Part shown: positions 51,298-60,304 of the stretch, in pieces
How the letters are laid out: every line of letters starts with the position of its first letter
Position numbering within the stretch: position 1 is the first letter of the stretch
NCBI RefSeq assembly: GCF_047553015.1
Contig: NZ_CP180212.1
Coordinates: forward strand, 1,550,001-1,614,000
Length of the DNA: 64,000 nt
Direction of reading: 5' to 3'
Source of the DNA: Carnobacterium_A sp047553015
GTDB lineage: Bacteria; Bacillota; Bacilli; Lactobacillales; Carnobacteriaceae
Made by a program: the position numbers and the translations under genes
The notes under the pieces: model-generated
Seen by the model: the letters and a program-made list of their open reading frames with translations, nothing else
What the model was told of the DNA's origin: nothing
Database searches by the model: none

Positions 51298-52188
51298 TCA
51301 GCTATTTTTATTTTTGAAATGGTACAACGCTCCTAACAAACCAGCATCATTGCCTTTTTGTGCAAATTTAATAGTCGTTTTATTAAACATTGGATCGATA
51401 ATTGTTTCAGCTACAGCTTGATCAATTTTCTCTTTCAGCATCTCTTTTTGGCCCATAATACCGCCGCCTAAAATGAGGGTTTCTGGATTAAACAAATACA
51501 AAAGATTCGTTATTCCAAGAGCAAGCGTCTTGACCATATTATCAATTTCCTCTATACAGACTATATCACCTTTTTTAGCTAATTCAAACACTTTATATCC
51601 GGTTAAGCCTTGTGCTTCTTCTTTATTTTTCCGCTCAGCCACCCGCTTAATTAAACTTGAAGTTGAAGCTAAGTCTTGGAAATTTTCTCCAAGAATAGTC
51701 ATGTACCCAATTTCTCCCGCAGTATGAGAGTAGCCATGAACAAGTCGATCCTCTAACATAATTGCTCCTCCAACACCTGTTCCAACAGTTAAGCAAATTA
51801 GTGAGGAAGAATTCCTTCCTGCTCCTAGCCAGTATTCTCCTAGACAAGCACAATTAACATCGTTTTCTACTTCACAAGGAATAGCAAATTTTTCTTCTAA
51901 GATTGCTTTAATAGGTGTACCTGTATAATTGGGTATGGTATAACCTGAATAAATAACTTTTCCTAATGTCGCGTCTACTACACCTGCGCTAGAGATACAA
52001 ATTCCAGCAATTGTTTCTCTTTCCAATGTATCCGATACTATTTTGACCACATTGTCCATTATTTCAGTACCTTCACTTGTTTGTTGAACAAGTGCTGATT
52101 TTACTGCTATGTCACTTTCTCCTAGCTCATTATACACACTATATTTTATCGCTGTACCACCTATATCAATACATAAGTACTTTTTCAT
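51298..52188 (-). CDS. nanK: ROK-family sugar kinase, probable N-acetylmannosamine kinase
   Basis: 296 residues. The ATP-binding DIGGTAIKYSV and the ROK region CLGEYWLGAGRNSSSLICLT then VGTGVGGAIMLEDRLVHGYS are clear. The usual ROK zinc motif (CxCGxxGC) is missing; the stretch reads HTAGEIGYMTILGENFQDLA. This is known in some firmicute sugar kinases. In this cluster it should phosphorylate ManNAc, the NanA product, to ManNAc-6-P for NanE. GGGGTGA precedes the ATG. Confidence 0.87.
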   Translation of the reverse strand: MKKYLCIDIGGTAIKYSVYNELGESDIAVKSALVQQTSEGTEIMDNVVKIVSDTLERETIAGICISSAGVVDATLGKVIYSGYTIPNYTGTPIKAILEEKFAIPCEVENDVNCACLGEYWLGAGRNSSSLICLTVGTGVGGAIMLEDRLVHGYSHTAGEIGYMTILGENFQDLASTSSLIKRVAERKNKEEAQGLTGYKVFELAKKGDIVCIEEIDNMVKTLALGITNLLYLFNPETLILGGGIMGQKEMLKEKIDQAVAETIIDPMFNKTTIKFAQKGNDAGLLGALYHFKNKNS

Positions 52189-52212
52189 TCAATCACCCCT
52201 TAATCGATCATT

Positions 52213-52665
52213 TTATGCTGATACATTAACTTTAAACACAACTTTTCTAATATTTTTTGATTCATTTACACTTATTCCTGTTTTATGGGCATCCTCTGGA
52301 TAAAGAATAAGGATAGCATTTTTCTCCATATTCACTGAAAAATTTGGTTCACCTTCTACAGGCAAAAAGTCCTCGTCCGCTTTATATTGTCCTTGTTCCA
52401 TTTTATCTATCTGCTGGCAATCAACTCTTTCTTGCCCTTGTATAATCGTTTGAATATCAATAAACTGCTGATGTGCTTCCCACGGTCTTTCGGCTGGTGA
52501 AGACGTTTTGAAACTTAAAACGTTATAGGAAATTTCTTCTGTTAATTTATGTTGCCCATCTTTTAACAACGTTAACTGATTGTTTTCAATAAAATCTAGA
52601 CATAGTGCAATACCTTCATTTAATTTCTCGTAATGATGCTTTTCTTTTAAATTAAAATACAACAT
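52213..52665 (-). CDS. YhcH/EbgC/NanQ-family protein (sialate anomerase-type)
   Basis: 150 residues from the ATG at 52665 (AGGAGG nine bases upstream; the ATG at 52674 overlaps that site). The DUF386 blocks are visible: ERPWEAHQQFIDIQTIIQG and ILYPEDAHKTGISVNESKNI, giving the metal-binding His/Glu/His set of a cupin fold. In Escherichia coli NanQ speeds interconversion of sialic acid anomers for uptake or catabolism. The location between the binding-protein and kinase genes supports this role. Confidence 0.87.
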   Translation of the reverse strand: MLYFNLKEKHHYEKLNEGIALCLDFIENNQLTLLKDGQHKLTEEISYNVLSFKTSSPAERPWEAHQQFIDIQTIIQGQERVDCQQIDKMEQGQYKADEDFLPVEGEPNFSVNMEKNAILILYPEDAHKTGISVNESKNIRKVVFKVNVSA

Positions 52666-52685
52666 TTTATTCATCCTCCTTTAGT

Positions 52686-52724
52686 AAAAAAACCTTCTTT
52701 ATATCCAATAAAGAATAAAGAAGG
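52686..52724 (-). terminator. Intra-operon terminator-like hairpin after the binding-protein gene
   Basis: CCTTCTTTA (52693-52701) pairs with TAAAGAAGG (52716-52724), followed on the minus strand by seven T. It lies between the binding protein and yhcH genes and could raise binding-protein mRNA relative to the downstream genes. Confidence 0.65.
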
Positions 52725-52746
52725 CTCACTTACTTTTATATTTAGT

Positions 52747-54120
52747 TTATTTTAAAATTACAGATTTCTCTGTATTTGTATCAATAATTCTATTGCCATT
52801 TTCAGCAAATGAATCTAATGCTTCTTGTGGTGTTTTCTCATCTGTAAAGACGGCTTGTAGCTCAGGGAAGAAAGCATTTCTTAACTCTGCATAGCCGGGA
52901 GTATTATTTGAGAAATTAAAGATATACTCACTATTTTTATTGTAAGCTTCTAGATAGGGTAACTCACTACTTGCTTCTTTGGATACAGATTCTCTAACAG
53001 GTAAGCTGTTTTTTGAAGCTTTTACTAATTCTTTATCTGTTGAGAAGTATTTAACAAAATCTTTTGATGCTTCAACTTCTGCTTCTGTTCCAGTATTAAA
53101 GACAGCTCCACCAGCTACGTAAGTAAATGATGTCGGATTCTTTTCTCCAGGAATATTAGCTAAGCGTAAGTCAAATTTATTCACAATACCATTTTCCATA
53201 TCATTTAAGATACCATTGAATAAAACACTATTTGTAAAACTAACTGCTACCTGTTGGTTTTGGAACATAGCATTAACATCATTACTTGATAAGGTCTCTG
53301 CTCCAGCTGTCGTTAATTCTTTGTCATTTAAATTTTTGATGTATTCTAGTGCTTTCACACCATTTTCTTCATTAACAACAATTTGGCCATCTTTATCATA
53401 AATTTTGTTTCCAAACATTGTTAAATATGACAAGTTCCATGTATCTCCTTGGTTATTTTTTGCGAATAAGCCCATTGGAGAAACATCTGGTAATTTTTCT
53501 TTCAATGTTTCTAAAATCATTTCATATTCTTCAGGTGTCCAAGTAGCGATTTCATACTCTCCTGAAATGTACTCATCTAAGCCAGCTTTTTCAAACATTT
53601 CAGCATTGTATGCTAATGTTCCTGGGTTATGGCTGAAAGGATAGAAGTACGTTTCGTCATTAATTTGTACGTTGTCCCAGATTGTTTCTGGAATATCTTT
53701 TTTAGATTCGTCGTCAATTATATCATCCATTGGTGCTAAAATTCCAGCATGTGCGTACTCTGTTAAAGCGAATGCTGAGTCAAAGAACATATCTGGTAAT
53801 GTTTTTGTTTGCATTGCGACACTTAACTTATCCGCACGCTCTTCACCAGGAATGACTTGAACATCAATTTCTACGTTAGGATTTTCTTTTGTATAGTCTT
53901 CAGCAGCTTTTTTGAAGAAGCTATCGTAATCGGCTCCATCTTCAGATGCATCTTGAACACCTTTCCATTGTGGTGTTAACCATAGTTCTAATTGAACTTT
54001 TTCATCAGTTGATCCCGATCCTGCTGCTTCATCTTTTGTATCATCCCCACATCCACTAACTAAAAGACCAATACTTAGGATAGCTGCTGCGAAACTATAG
54101 AATTTTTTATTAAATGTCAT
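52747..54120 (-). CDS. Sugar ABC transporter substrate-binding lipoprotein (probable sialic acid)
   Basis: 457 residues with a lipoprotein signal (ILSIGLLVSGCGDD, Cys24). It is a SBP_bac_1-type domain (VQLELWLTPQW; IDVQVIPGEERADKLSVAMQ; MPDMFFDSA-type text; VAVSFTNSVLFNGI). Family 1 binding proteins of SatA/SP1680 type serve sialic acid ABC importers in streptococci. Placement right after the two permease genes and beside nanA/nanE supports N-acetylneuraminate as ligand, by context. Confidence 0.9.
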   Translation of the reverse strand: MTFNKKFYSFAAAILSIGLLVSGCGDDTKDEAAGSGSTDEKVQLELWLTPQWKGVQDASEDGADYDSFFKKAAEDYTKENPNVEIDVQVIPGEERADKLSVAMQTKTLPDMFFDSAFALTEYAHAGILAPMDDIIDDESKKDIPETIWDNVQINDETYFYPFSHNPGTLAYNAEMFEKAGLDEYISGEYEIATWTPEEYEMILETLKEKLPDVSPMGLFAKNNQGDTWNLSYLTMFGNKIYDKDGQIVVNEENGVKALEYIKNLNDKELTTAGAETLSSNDVNAMFQNQQVAVSFTNSVLFNGILNDMENGIVNKFDLRLANIPGEKNPTSFTYVAGGAVFNTGTEAEVEASKDFVKYFSTDKELVKASKNSLPVRESVSKEASSELPYLEAYNKNSEYIFNFSNNTPGYAELRNAFFPELQAVFTDEKTPQEALDSFAENGNRIIDTNTEKSVILK

Positions 54121-54138
54121 TATTATTCCTCCAATTTT

Positions 54139-54981
54139 TTATTCTTTTACAGCTCCTGCTGTCATTCCTTTGGTAAAGTACTTTTGGAACAAAATGAACA
54201 CGATAATCATAGGTAAAGCAGCTAATGCAGCTCCTGCGACTTTTAGTCCAATATTTGGATTAATTGCTTGTTGTAAGCTTGCCACTCCTGTTGTTAGCGT
54301 ATTCATTTCTTTACTACGTGCCATTAACAATTGCCATAAATAATCATTCCAGACTGTTACAAAGTTTAAAATGAATAGGGCTCCTATACCTGGTTTGGCT
54401 ATTGGCAACATTAATTTTGAAAAAATCATCCATTCACTTGCACCATCTAGCTTCGCTGACTCTCTTAACGAATCTGGGATAGCTTTAAAAAATGAATACA
54501 ACATAAAGGTTCCAAAACCTGTAGCTAAGTTGGGAACAATCATTGCCTGATAAGTATCTATCCAATTAAAGGCAACAATAATTTTGAATAAAGGAACAAT
54601 AAATGTTTCTTTAGGAATCATGATGGAAGCAATCAGTAACATAAAGAATATTTTTTTGCCTTTAAAATGTAGTTTTGCAAACGCATATGCTGCAGATGCG
54701 GATAAAATAACACTTAAAGCAGTTGTCGTAAAGGAAACAAAGAAACTGTTAAACATCCATCTTACTGCTGGTTGTCCGTCAAATAACTCCTTAAAGTTTC
54801 CCCAATATAGTTTTGCGGGTAAGATACTTGGTGGCATTTGATAGATTTCTGAAGATGTTTTAAATGAATTAGTTACCAACCAATACAATGGGAGCAAACT
54901 TATTATCGCAAAGGTCAATACGATAGTATTAGAAATAAGATCAAATTTTTCCATTTTTTTGATTCTTTTTAGTAGTTTCAA
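54139..54981 (-). CDS. Sugar ABC transporter permease (MalG-like)
   Basis: 280 residues from a TTG start with AGGAGAGGAG just upstream. Six membrane helices. The EAA loop that contacts the ATPase is IPDSLRESAKLDGASEWMIF followed by SKLMLPIAKPG. It pairs with the permease gene upstream. An ATG ten codons later (MEKFDLISN) is an alternative start. Confidence 0.92.
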   Translation of the reverse strand: MKLLKRIKKMEKFDLISNTIVLTFAIISLLPLYWLVTNSFKTSSEIYQMPPSILPAKLYWGNFKELFDGQPAVRWMFNSFFVSFTTTALSVILSASAAYAFAKLHFKGKKIFFMLLIASIMIPKETFIVPLFKIIVAFNWIDTYQAMIVPNLATGFGTFMLYSFFKAIPDSLRESAKLDGASEWMIFSKLMLPIAKPGIGALFILNFVTVWNDYLWQLLMARSKEMNTLTTGVASLQQAINPNIGLKVAGAALAALPMIIVFILFQKYFTKGMTAGAVKE

Positions 54982-54999
54982 TTAACTCCTCTCCTTTTC

Positions 55000-55956
55000 T
55001 TAATCTTTATTTCCAAATGTTTTAAACTGAGGTATAGCAAGTAACAAGGCTATCATAAACATCATGACACCTATTGCTGCAGCGACTCCTGTATTGTTGT
55101 AGATAAATGCATTCTGGTAAAGATAGTACATCATTGTAACAGAGGCATTGTTTGGTCCTCCCCCTGTTAACAATTGGATAACTACAAAGATTTTTAGTAC
55201 GGCAATAATGTTAATAATAACTAAATACAAGGTTGTTGGTTTTACTAGCGGAATTAAAATGTGTCTAATTCGTTGCCAACGTGTTGCTCCATCTAGTTCT
55301 GCTGCCTCAAAATAGTCTTCCGGTATTCCAATCATCGAAGCTACGTATAGAATAATCGATTGTCCTACATTTCCAACAAAGGTTACAAAGATAATAACAG
55401 GCATTACCCAAGTTGTACTTCCCAATAAGTTTATATTTTCTAGACCAGCATTCCCCATTAAATAATTAATTAAACCATTAGCAGGATTGAGTAAGAAATT
55501 CCAAATAATACTCATTACGACCATAGACACCATCACGGGTAGATAGTAACTTCCTCTAATAAATGAAACATATTTTGACGTTTTATCATAGACGGCTGTG
55601 GCCACGAAGAGACTGAACATAATCGTGAAGAACACTATCGCTGCAACAAAGATTAGTGTATTAAAAATTGATTTAATAAAGACAGGATCAGCAAATAGTG
55701 TTTTATAATTTTCTAATCCAACAAAAACTTCACTCGAATAACTGAACTCGAATAAACTCATTCTAAATCCTTCAAAGACTGGATAGGCGATAAACACTAA
55801 AAATAGAATAATCTGTGGTCCTGCAAATAAATAGCCGGAATAAGGATTTTCAATGCCTCTAAATTTCTTTTTCTTTTTTGTTTTTTGAGTATCCATTGCA
55901 ATAGCTGAATTTGTTGTATTTAGTTCGTTAGATTGGGTTTCATTCTTTTTTTGCAT
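55000..55956 (-). CDS. Sugar ABC transporter permease (MalF-like)
   Basis: 318 residues with a charged cytoplasmic N-terminus (KTKKKKKFRG) and six membrane helices. The EAA loop reads IPEDYFEAAELDGATRWQRI then RHILIPLVKPT. GGAGGAGG precedes the ATG. With the MalG-like partner it forms the channel for the probable sialate importer. No ATPase gene accompanies them. Confidence 0.92.
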   Translation of the reverse strand: MQKKNETQSNELNTTNSAIAMDTQKTKKKKKFRGIENPYSGYLFAGPQIILFLVFIAYPVFEGFRMSLFEFSYSSEVFVGLENYKTLFADPVFIKSIFNTLIFVAAIVFFTIMFSLFVATAVYDKTSKYVSFIRGSYYLPVMVSMVVMSIIWNFLLNPANGLINYLMGNAGLENINLLGSTTWVMPVIIFVTFVGNVGQSIILYVASMIGIPEDYFEAAELDGATRWQRIRHILIPLVKPTTLYLVIINIIAVLKIFVVIQLLTGGGPNNASVTMMYYLYQNAFIYNNTGVAAAIGVMMFMIALLLAIPQFKTFGNKD

Positions 55957-55974
55957 GATGACCTCCTCCCTTAT

Positions 55975-56682
55975 TTATCTTTTTTCAGTGACTAATGTTG
56001 CTGCATGAACAAAACGTTCTGCAATTTCTTGTGGACGAGTGATCGCTCCACCGACTACAACTGAAGTACAGCCTAGTTCTAAAACACGTTTAGCTTTTTC
56101 TGGAAGATTAATTTTCCCTTCAGCAATAACCGGTAACGTTGCAACTTCTAAAACTTGTTTTAAGTAGTCAAAATCATTGTCACTAATATCAAGGCCTTTT
56201 GTATCAGTTGTATAGCCGTATAGAGTAGTACCAATGATATCAAAACCACTTTTATTTGCAGCTTTTACATCTTCTAAACAAGAGGTATCTGCCATTAATA
56301 ATGTATCAGGGTATTCTTGTTTTATTTGTTTGATTATATCAACAAGAGCCATATTGTCTGGTCTAGTTCTAAGAGTTGCATCAATTGCAACAACTTCAAC
56401 ATTTGTCGCACAAACAGCTCTTATCTCTTTCAACGTTGGTGTAATAAACACCTCTGAATGATTGTACTCTTTTTTTATTATTCCAATAATTGGTAAGTTA
56501 ACGGTGTCTTGTATCGCTTGGATGTCTACAATTGAGTTTGATCTTATCCCAATAGCTCCAGCTTCTTTTGCAGCTTTAGCCATCCTAGACATAATAAAAG
56601 AACTGTGTAAGGGTTCACCCGGTAAAGCTTGACAAGAAACGATTACGCCGTTTTTTATTTGTTCTAAGAATTGATTTCTCAT
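55975..56682 (-). CDS. nanE: N-acetylmannosamine-6-phosphate 2-epimerase
   Basis: 235 residues, a single TIM barrel. VSCQALPGEPLHSSFIMSRM, GIRSNS, PIIGIIKKEY, VVAIDATLRTRP, LLMADTSCLEDV, PVIAEGKINLPEKAK and VVVGGAITRPQEI are the NanE landmarks, including the catalytic Lys and Glu blocks. It converts ManNAc-6-P to GlcNAc-6-P. It lies 12 bases after nanA in the same operon. A second, diverged NanE is encoded at 61992. Confidence 0.96.
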   Translation of the reverse strand: MRNQFLEQIKNGVIVSCQALPGEPLHSSFIMSRMAKAAKEAGAIGIRSNSIVDIQAIQDTVNLPIIGIIKKEYNHSEVFITPTLKEIRAVCATNVEVVAIDATLRTRPDNMALVDIIKQIKQEYPDTLLMADTSCLEDVKAANKSGFDIIGTTLYGYTTDTKGLDISDNDFDYLKQVLEVATLPVIAEGKINLPEKAKRVLELGCTSVVVGGAITRPQEIAERFVHAATLVTEKR

Positions 56683-56694
56683 AAAAAACGCTCC

Positions 56695-57567
56695 TTATTG
56701 GTTAAAATATTTTTTATATATTTCTTTAGTTCTTGCTCTTTGCTCGTCATTTGGTTTCTTCATAGGTTCGCGGCAATATTGAGCATCTACGCCTAATTCA
56801 GCTAACAACAATTTAATAGTATTATATAGACCATTTGAAAGTAAGTCCGTAATCAAATCGTTGGATTCACTCTGAAGTTTTCTTGCTTCGACTAGGTCGC
56901 CTTTTTCAACAGCTTCAAAAGTTGCTCTTGCTTTTAGTGCGTTAACGTTGAATGTTGACCCAATTGCTCCATCTACTCCTAAAGAGACAGCTGGTAACAG
57001 CATTTCATCAAATCCTGAATAGATAATTTTATCTGGGAAACGATTTCTGACACGTTCAAGCAAGTAAAAATCTCCAGCAGTAAACTTAATTCCAACAATC
57101 TTTGGATTTTCAAACAATTCAGCAAATTGATCTTCAGAAATAGATACACCTGTTAATGCTGGAATAGAATAAAGAATCATTTCTGTGTCAACGTTTTCTA
57201 AAATACTATTGTAATAACTTTTGATTTCTTCAAAATCAAATTTATAGTAAAAAGGTGTAACAGCTGAAATTGTTTTATAGCCTAACTCAGTGACAAATTT
57301 TGCTAACTCTTTAGCTTCTTTTAAGTTTACTGAACCAACTTGAGCAATTAGATCAACTGCTCCTTTTGTCTCGTCGTAAGCAATTTCAAAAATACGTTTC
57401 TTTTCTGACGTATCTAGCATAAAGTTTTCTCCGGTGCTGCCGCCTACATAAATACCGTCCACTTTATTTTGATCAATATTGTATCTTACTATTTCTCTTA
57501 ATCCTTTTTCATAAATTTCTCCATTTTCATCATATGCTACTAATAGTGCTGAATATATTTTTCCCAT
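56695..57567 (-). CDS. nanA: N-acetylneuraminate lyase
   Basis: 290 residues from the ATG at 57567 (AGAGG eight bases upstream); the GTG at 57576 is too close to that site. The family signature GGSTGENFML (carboxylate-binding GSTGE), the Tyr of MILYSIPALTGVS and the Schiff-base Lys in KIVGIKFTAGDFYLLERV are present. It cleaves sialic acid to pyruvate and ManNAc. As first gene of the eight-gene nan operon it is preceded by a cre-like site and a palindrome. Confidence 0.96.
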   Translation of the reverse strand: MGKIYSALLVAYDENGEIYEKGLREIVRYNIDQNKVDGIYVGGSTGENFMLDTSEKKRIFEIAYDETKGAVDLIAQVGSVNLKEAKELAKFVTELGYKTISAVTPFYYKFDFEEIKSYYNSILENVDTEMILYSIPALTGVSISEDQFAELFENPKIVGIKFTAGDFYLLERVRNRFPDKIIYSGFDEMLLPAVSLGVDGAIGSTFNVNALKARATFEAVEKGDLVEARKLQSESNDLITDLLSNGLYNTIKLLLAELGVDAQYCREPMKKPNDEQRARTKEIYKKYFNQ

Positions 57568-57726
57568 TACCGTCACCTCTTCTTATTAGTTTCATTCTTT
57601 TACTAGTTGCCTATTACCATTTGTACAGTTTTATTTTTAATTAATGAACGTTGCGATTCCATTGCTACTAATTTAATGAACTCTTTATTTCTTTAATCCA
57701 CCTCTTTTATTAAACAATCTAATTAC

Positions 57727-57740
57727 TGGTTACGCTTACA
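57727..57740. promoter_or_regulatory. cre-like site upstream of the nan operon
   Basis: On the minus strand TGTAAGCGTAACCA matches the CcpA consensus TGWAARCGYTWNCW at 13 of 14 positions, 160 bases upstream of nanA. It suggests catabolite repression. The 57568-58002 gap holds this site, a palindrome and the divergent promoter, and no gene. Confidence 0.62.
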
Positions 57741-57750
57741 TTTACAATAC

Positions 57751-57762
57751 TACCATATGGTA
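57751..57762. promoter_or_regulatory. Palindrome, candidate RpiR operator
   Basis: TACCATATGGTA is a perfect 12-base palindrome between the divergent nan operon and the rpiR-type gene, ten bases from the cre-like site. AATAC/GTATT-like flanks extend the symmetry. Confidence 0.5.
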
Positions 57763-57940
57763 TTTATTTTTACAATAGTTTTTTATGAAAATTATTTTCT
57801 TTTAGTCGTTTTTATATTCATCACTCTCTTTTATTAAATGAGTTTGATAATAAACGAGATAAAATCAAGTATTCAATTAAATAAATAGGATAGTATCCTT
57901 TCATTCTCTTAAACTGATTCTTTTCCTTTACAAGAACACT

Positions 57941-57969
57941 TTGTGTAACGCATCATAAAATGGTATTCT
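57941..57969 (+). promoter_or_regulatory. Promoter of the divergent rpiR-type gene
   Basis: TTGTGT (57941-57946), a 17-base spacer and TATTCT (57964-57969), 34 bases upstream of the ATG. Confidence 0.6.
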
Positions 57970-58002
57970 AAAAGAAAATGAAAGCATAGGTAGGTCTATA
58001 AT

Positions 58003-58809
58003 ATGATAACTAACTTGAATCTTTCAAATCGTATTTCACAAAATTATACTTTTTTAACAAAAAAAGATAAGCTCATCGCAAACTATATACTAGAAAATCA
58101 AAAAGATGCTCATTCATGGAACATTAAAGATTTAGCTCAGCTAACAAACGCATCAAATGCGACTATTACTCGTTTTTGTCACAAATTAAATTACACTAGT
58201 TTTTCAGAGTTCAAAACTCTTATCAGTCAAGAATTACACCAAGATCCAGAACCTGCTTACTTAACAGAAAAAATAACCGATTATTATAACCAATTGATTT
58301 ATTCTTCTTCACAATTAATTAATCCTTTACAAATTACCGAGTTAATACAAGCTATTCAAAAAGCTTCTAAAATAGTTGTTTGTGGTTTAGGCAGCTCAGG
58401 TCTGAGCGCTATTGAATTTGGTAATCGTCTTACAAGAATGGGATTGACTATCGATGCTATCAAAGATCCTCATATGATGGTCATGAGTGCAACACTACTG
58501 AATGAAGACGATTTATTAATTGCTATCTCAAACTCTGGTGAAACAGATGCTGTTGTTCAAGCTTGTGAAACTGCAAAAAAAGAAAAAGCAACGATTGTCG
58601 CTATCACAAATCGAAATCATACCCGTCTAACTGAAACAGCAACTGATGTTTTATTCGCTTCAGATAACAGAACAATTATTGATGAACGTTTTATCAACAG
58701 CCAACTTCCTATTTACTTTATTTTAGATATGCTGTGCTATGCTTTACTTGAAAATGAAACCTACTTAGCTAATCGTAAAAAAACTTTATTCGCTTTAGAA
58801 CTCCACTAA
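58003..58809 (+). CDS. RpiR-family regulator, divergent from the nan operon
   Basis: 268 residues: helix-turn-helix NIKDLAQLTNASNATITRF and SIS domain (VVCGLGSSGLSAIEFGNRLT; LLIAISNSGETDAVVQACE). The same length and many shared blocks with the RpiR protein at 50476 (GSSGL-AIE, RMGL, D-HMM, DERF/DQRFVNSQ) show the two are paralogues. As the divergent one next to the palindrome, it is the better candidate for direct control of nanA. Streptococcal NanR is of this family. Confidence 0.92.
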   Translation: MITNLNLSNRISQNYTFLTKKDKLIANYILENQKDAHSWNIKDLAQLTNASNATITRFCHKLNYTSFSEFKTLISQELHQDPEPAYLTEKITDYYNQLIYSSSQLINPLQITELIQAIQKASKIVVCGLGSSGLSAIEFGNRLTRMGLTIDAIKDPHMMVMSATLLNEDDLLIAISNSGETDAVVQACETAKKEKATIVAITNRNHTRLTETATDVLFASDNRTIIDERFINSQLPIYFILDMLCYALLENETYLANRKKTLFALELH

Positions 58810-58857
58810 ATCAAAAGAGTGTTAGACAAATTGTCTAACACTCTTTTGATTTAGTGG
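58803..58857. terminator. Long bidirectional terminator overlapping a stop codon
   Basis: CCACTAAATCAAAAGAGTGT pairs with ACACTCTTTTGATTTAGTGG, continued by TAGACAA/TTGTCTA, a stem of about 27 bp. It includes the rpiR stop (58807-58809) and ends two bases before the trkH stop. Confidence 0.85.
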
Positions 58858-58858
58858 C

Positions 58859-60304
58859 TTATCGTCTCCATGTTCTAGGTGAAAAAAGAATAATAATTGG
58901 AAATATTTCTAGTCTGCCAGCAATCATAACAAAAGATAATACTATTTTAGACCAATTCGATAATCCTGAATAACCTCCCATTGGGCCAACTGTACCCAAA
59001 CCAGGTCCAATGTTATTAAATGTCGCCACAATTGAGCTAAATGCAGACTCAAAATCGTTAAAGTCTAGCGAAATAATTAAGACTAACGCTATAAAAATAA
59101 CGATATAAACCAATAAATAATTTACTACACTTCGAAGAGTATCTTGTTCAATCGTCTTTTTTTCATGTTTGATCACTACAATCCGATTGGGTTGGCTCAT
59201 TCTTTTGAATTCAGCAATAGCCGACTTTATTAGTAAAGCTATTCTTGAAATTTTTAAACCTCCAGCTGTCGAGCCAGCCATACCACCAAAAAACATCAAT
59301 AATACTAAAATCATTCTTGAAAAAAGGGGCCATTCTCCAAAATTGACAGTTGAAAAACCTGTTGTGGTGATAATTGAAGACACTGAAAAGAAAACATCTC
59401 TCACCATCATTCCAATTGATTCGTATGTTGTATAAATATTTAAACAAATTAAAAGAATAGCAGATCCAATAATAGCAAAATACCAACGTAACTCTTCGCT
59501 ACTAAATACTTCTTTTATATGCCCGATCAAAATCAGATAATATAAATTGAAGTTGATTCCAAATAAAATCATACCAACACTTAAAACAACATCTATATAC
59601 GTGCTATCATACGCCAAAATACTCCCATTTCGAACTCCGAAACCACCCGTTCCTGCTGTACCGAAAGCATGCAATAGCGCATCAAAAAAACTCATTCCTC
59701 CAAAAAGCAATAAAATAACCATCACTGCAGCCATAGCAAGGTAAATGGCATATAAAATTCTAGCTGAAGCTGATAATTTTGCTACAACCTTACCAAATAC
59801 TGGACCAGGTACTTCCGCTTTCATGATATGAACAGATTCTGAACCTGTTTGCGGCATAACAGCAAGCGCAAAAACCAATACACCCATACCTCCAACTAAA
59901 TGTGTAAAGCTGCGCCAAAACAACATAGAATGAGCTAGTGCTTCAACATCGGTTAAGATGCTTGAACCTGTCGTTGTAAATCCACTACTTGTCTCAAAAA
60001 AAGCATCAATAAAAGAAGGGATATCACCACTTATAACAAAAGGTAAAGAGCCAAAAAAGGATAGAACAATCCAGGATAGTGAAACAATAATAAATCCTTC
60101 TTTAGCATACATTTGACGCTTATCAACTTTACCTTTGCATAATAACTGACTAATGAATAGTAAAGTAACCATAACAATTAGAAAACTGAATTGATATATT
60201 TTGTCTTCTTTATAAATAAAGCTAACAATCAGAGGCGCTATCATCAAGACAGCCTCGATTCTTAAAATTCTTCCAATTATAAATTTTACAACTGACTTAT
60301 TCAT
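58859..60304 (-). CDS. trkH: Trk/Ktr-type potassium uptake protein, membrane subunit
   Basis: 481 residues from the ATG at 60304, where ATGAATAA overlaps the trkA stop and AAAGAAGG lies about ten bases upstream; an ATG at 60346 is inside trkA. The four pore loops with filter glycines are visible: ETSSGFTTTGSS, FGTAGTGGFGVRN, IITTTGFSTVNFG and FNNIGPGLGTVGP. It forms a K+ channel-like transporter driven by or coupled to sodium or protons and gated by the TrkA partner. The C-terminus GRLEIFPIIILFSPRTWRR is typical of TrkH/KtrB. Confidence 0.94.
   Translation of the reverse strand: MNKSVVKFIIGRILRIEAVLMIAPLIVSFIYKEDKIYQFSFLIVMVTLLFISQLLCKGKVDKRQMYAKEGFIIVSLSWIVLSFFGSLPFVISGDIPSFIDAFFETSSGFTTTGSSILTDVEALAHSMLFWRSFTHLVGGMGVLVFALAVMPQTGSESVHIMKAEVPGPVFGKVVAKLSASARILYAIYLAMAAVMVILLLFGGMSFFDALLHAFGTAGTGGFGVRNGSILAYDSTYIDVVLSVGMILFGINFNLYYLILIGHIKEVFSSEELRWYFAIIGSAILLICLNIYTTYESIGMMVRDVFFSVSSIITTTGFSTVNFGEWPLFSRMILVLLMFFGGMAGSTAGGLKISRIALLIKSAIAEFKRMSQPNRIVVIKHEKKTIEQDTLRSVVNYLLVYIVIFIALVLIISLDFNDFESAFSSIVATFNNIGPGLGTVGPMGGYSGLSNWSKIVLSFVMIAGRLEIFPIIILFSPRTWRR

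Noticed and set aside
58803..58857. Inverted repeats of terminators as mobile-element ends
   Set aside because: They are single hairpins at convergent gene ends with T runs; no transposase or target duplication is present.
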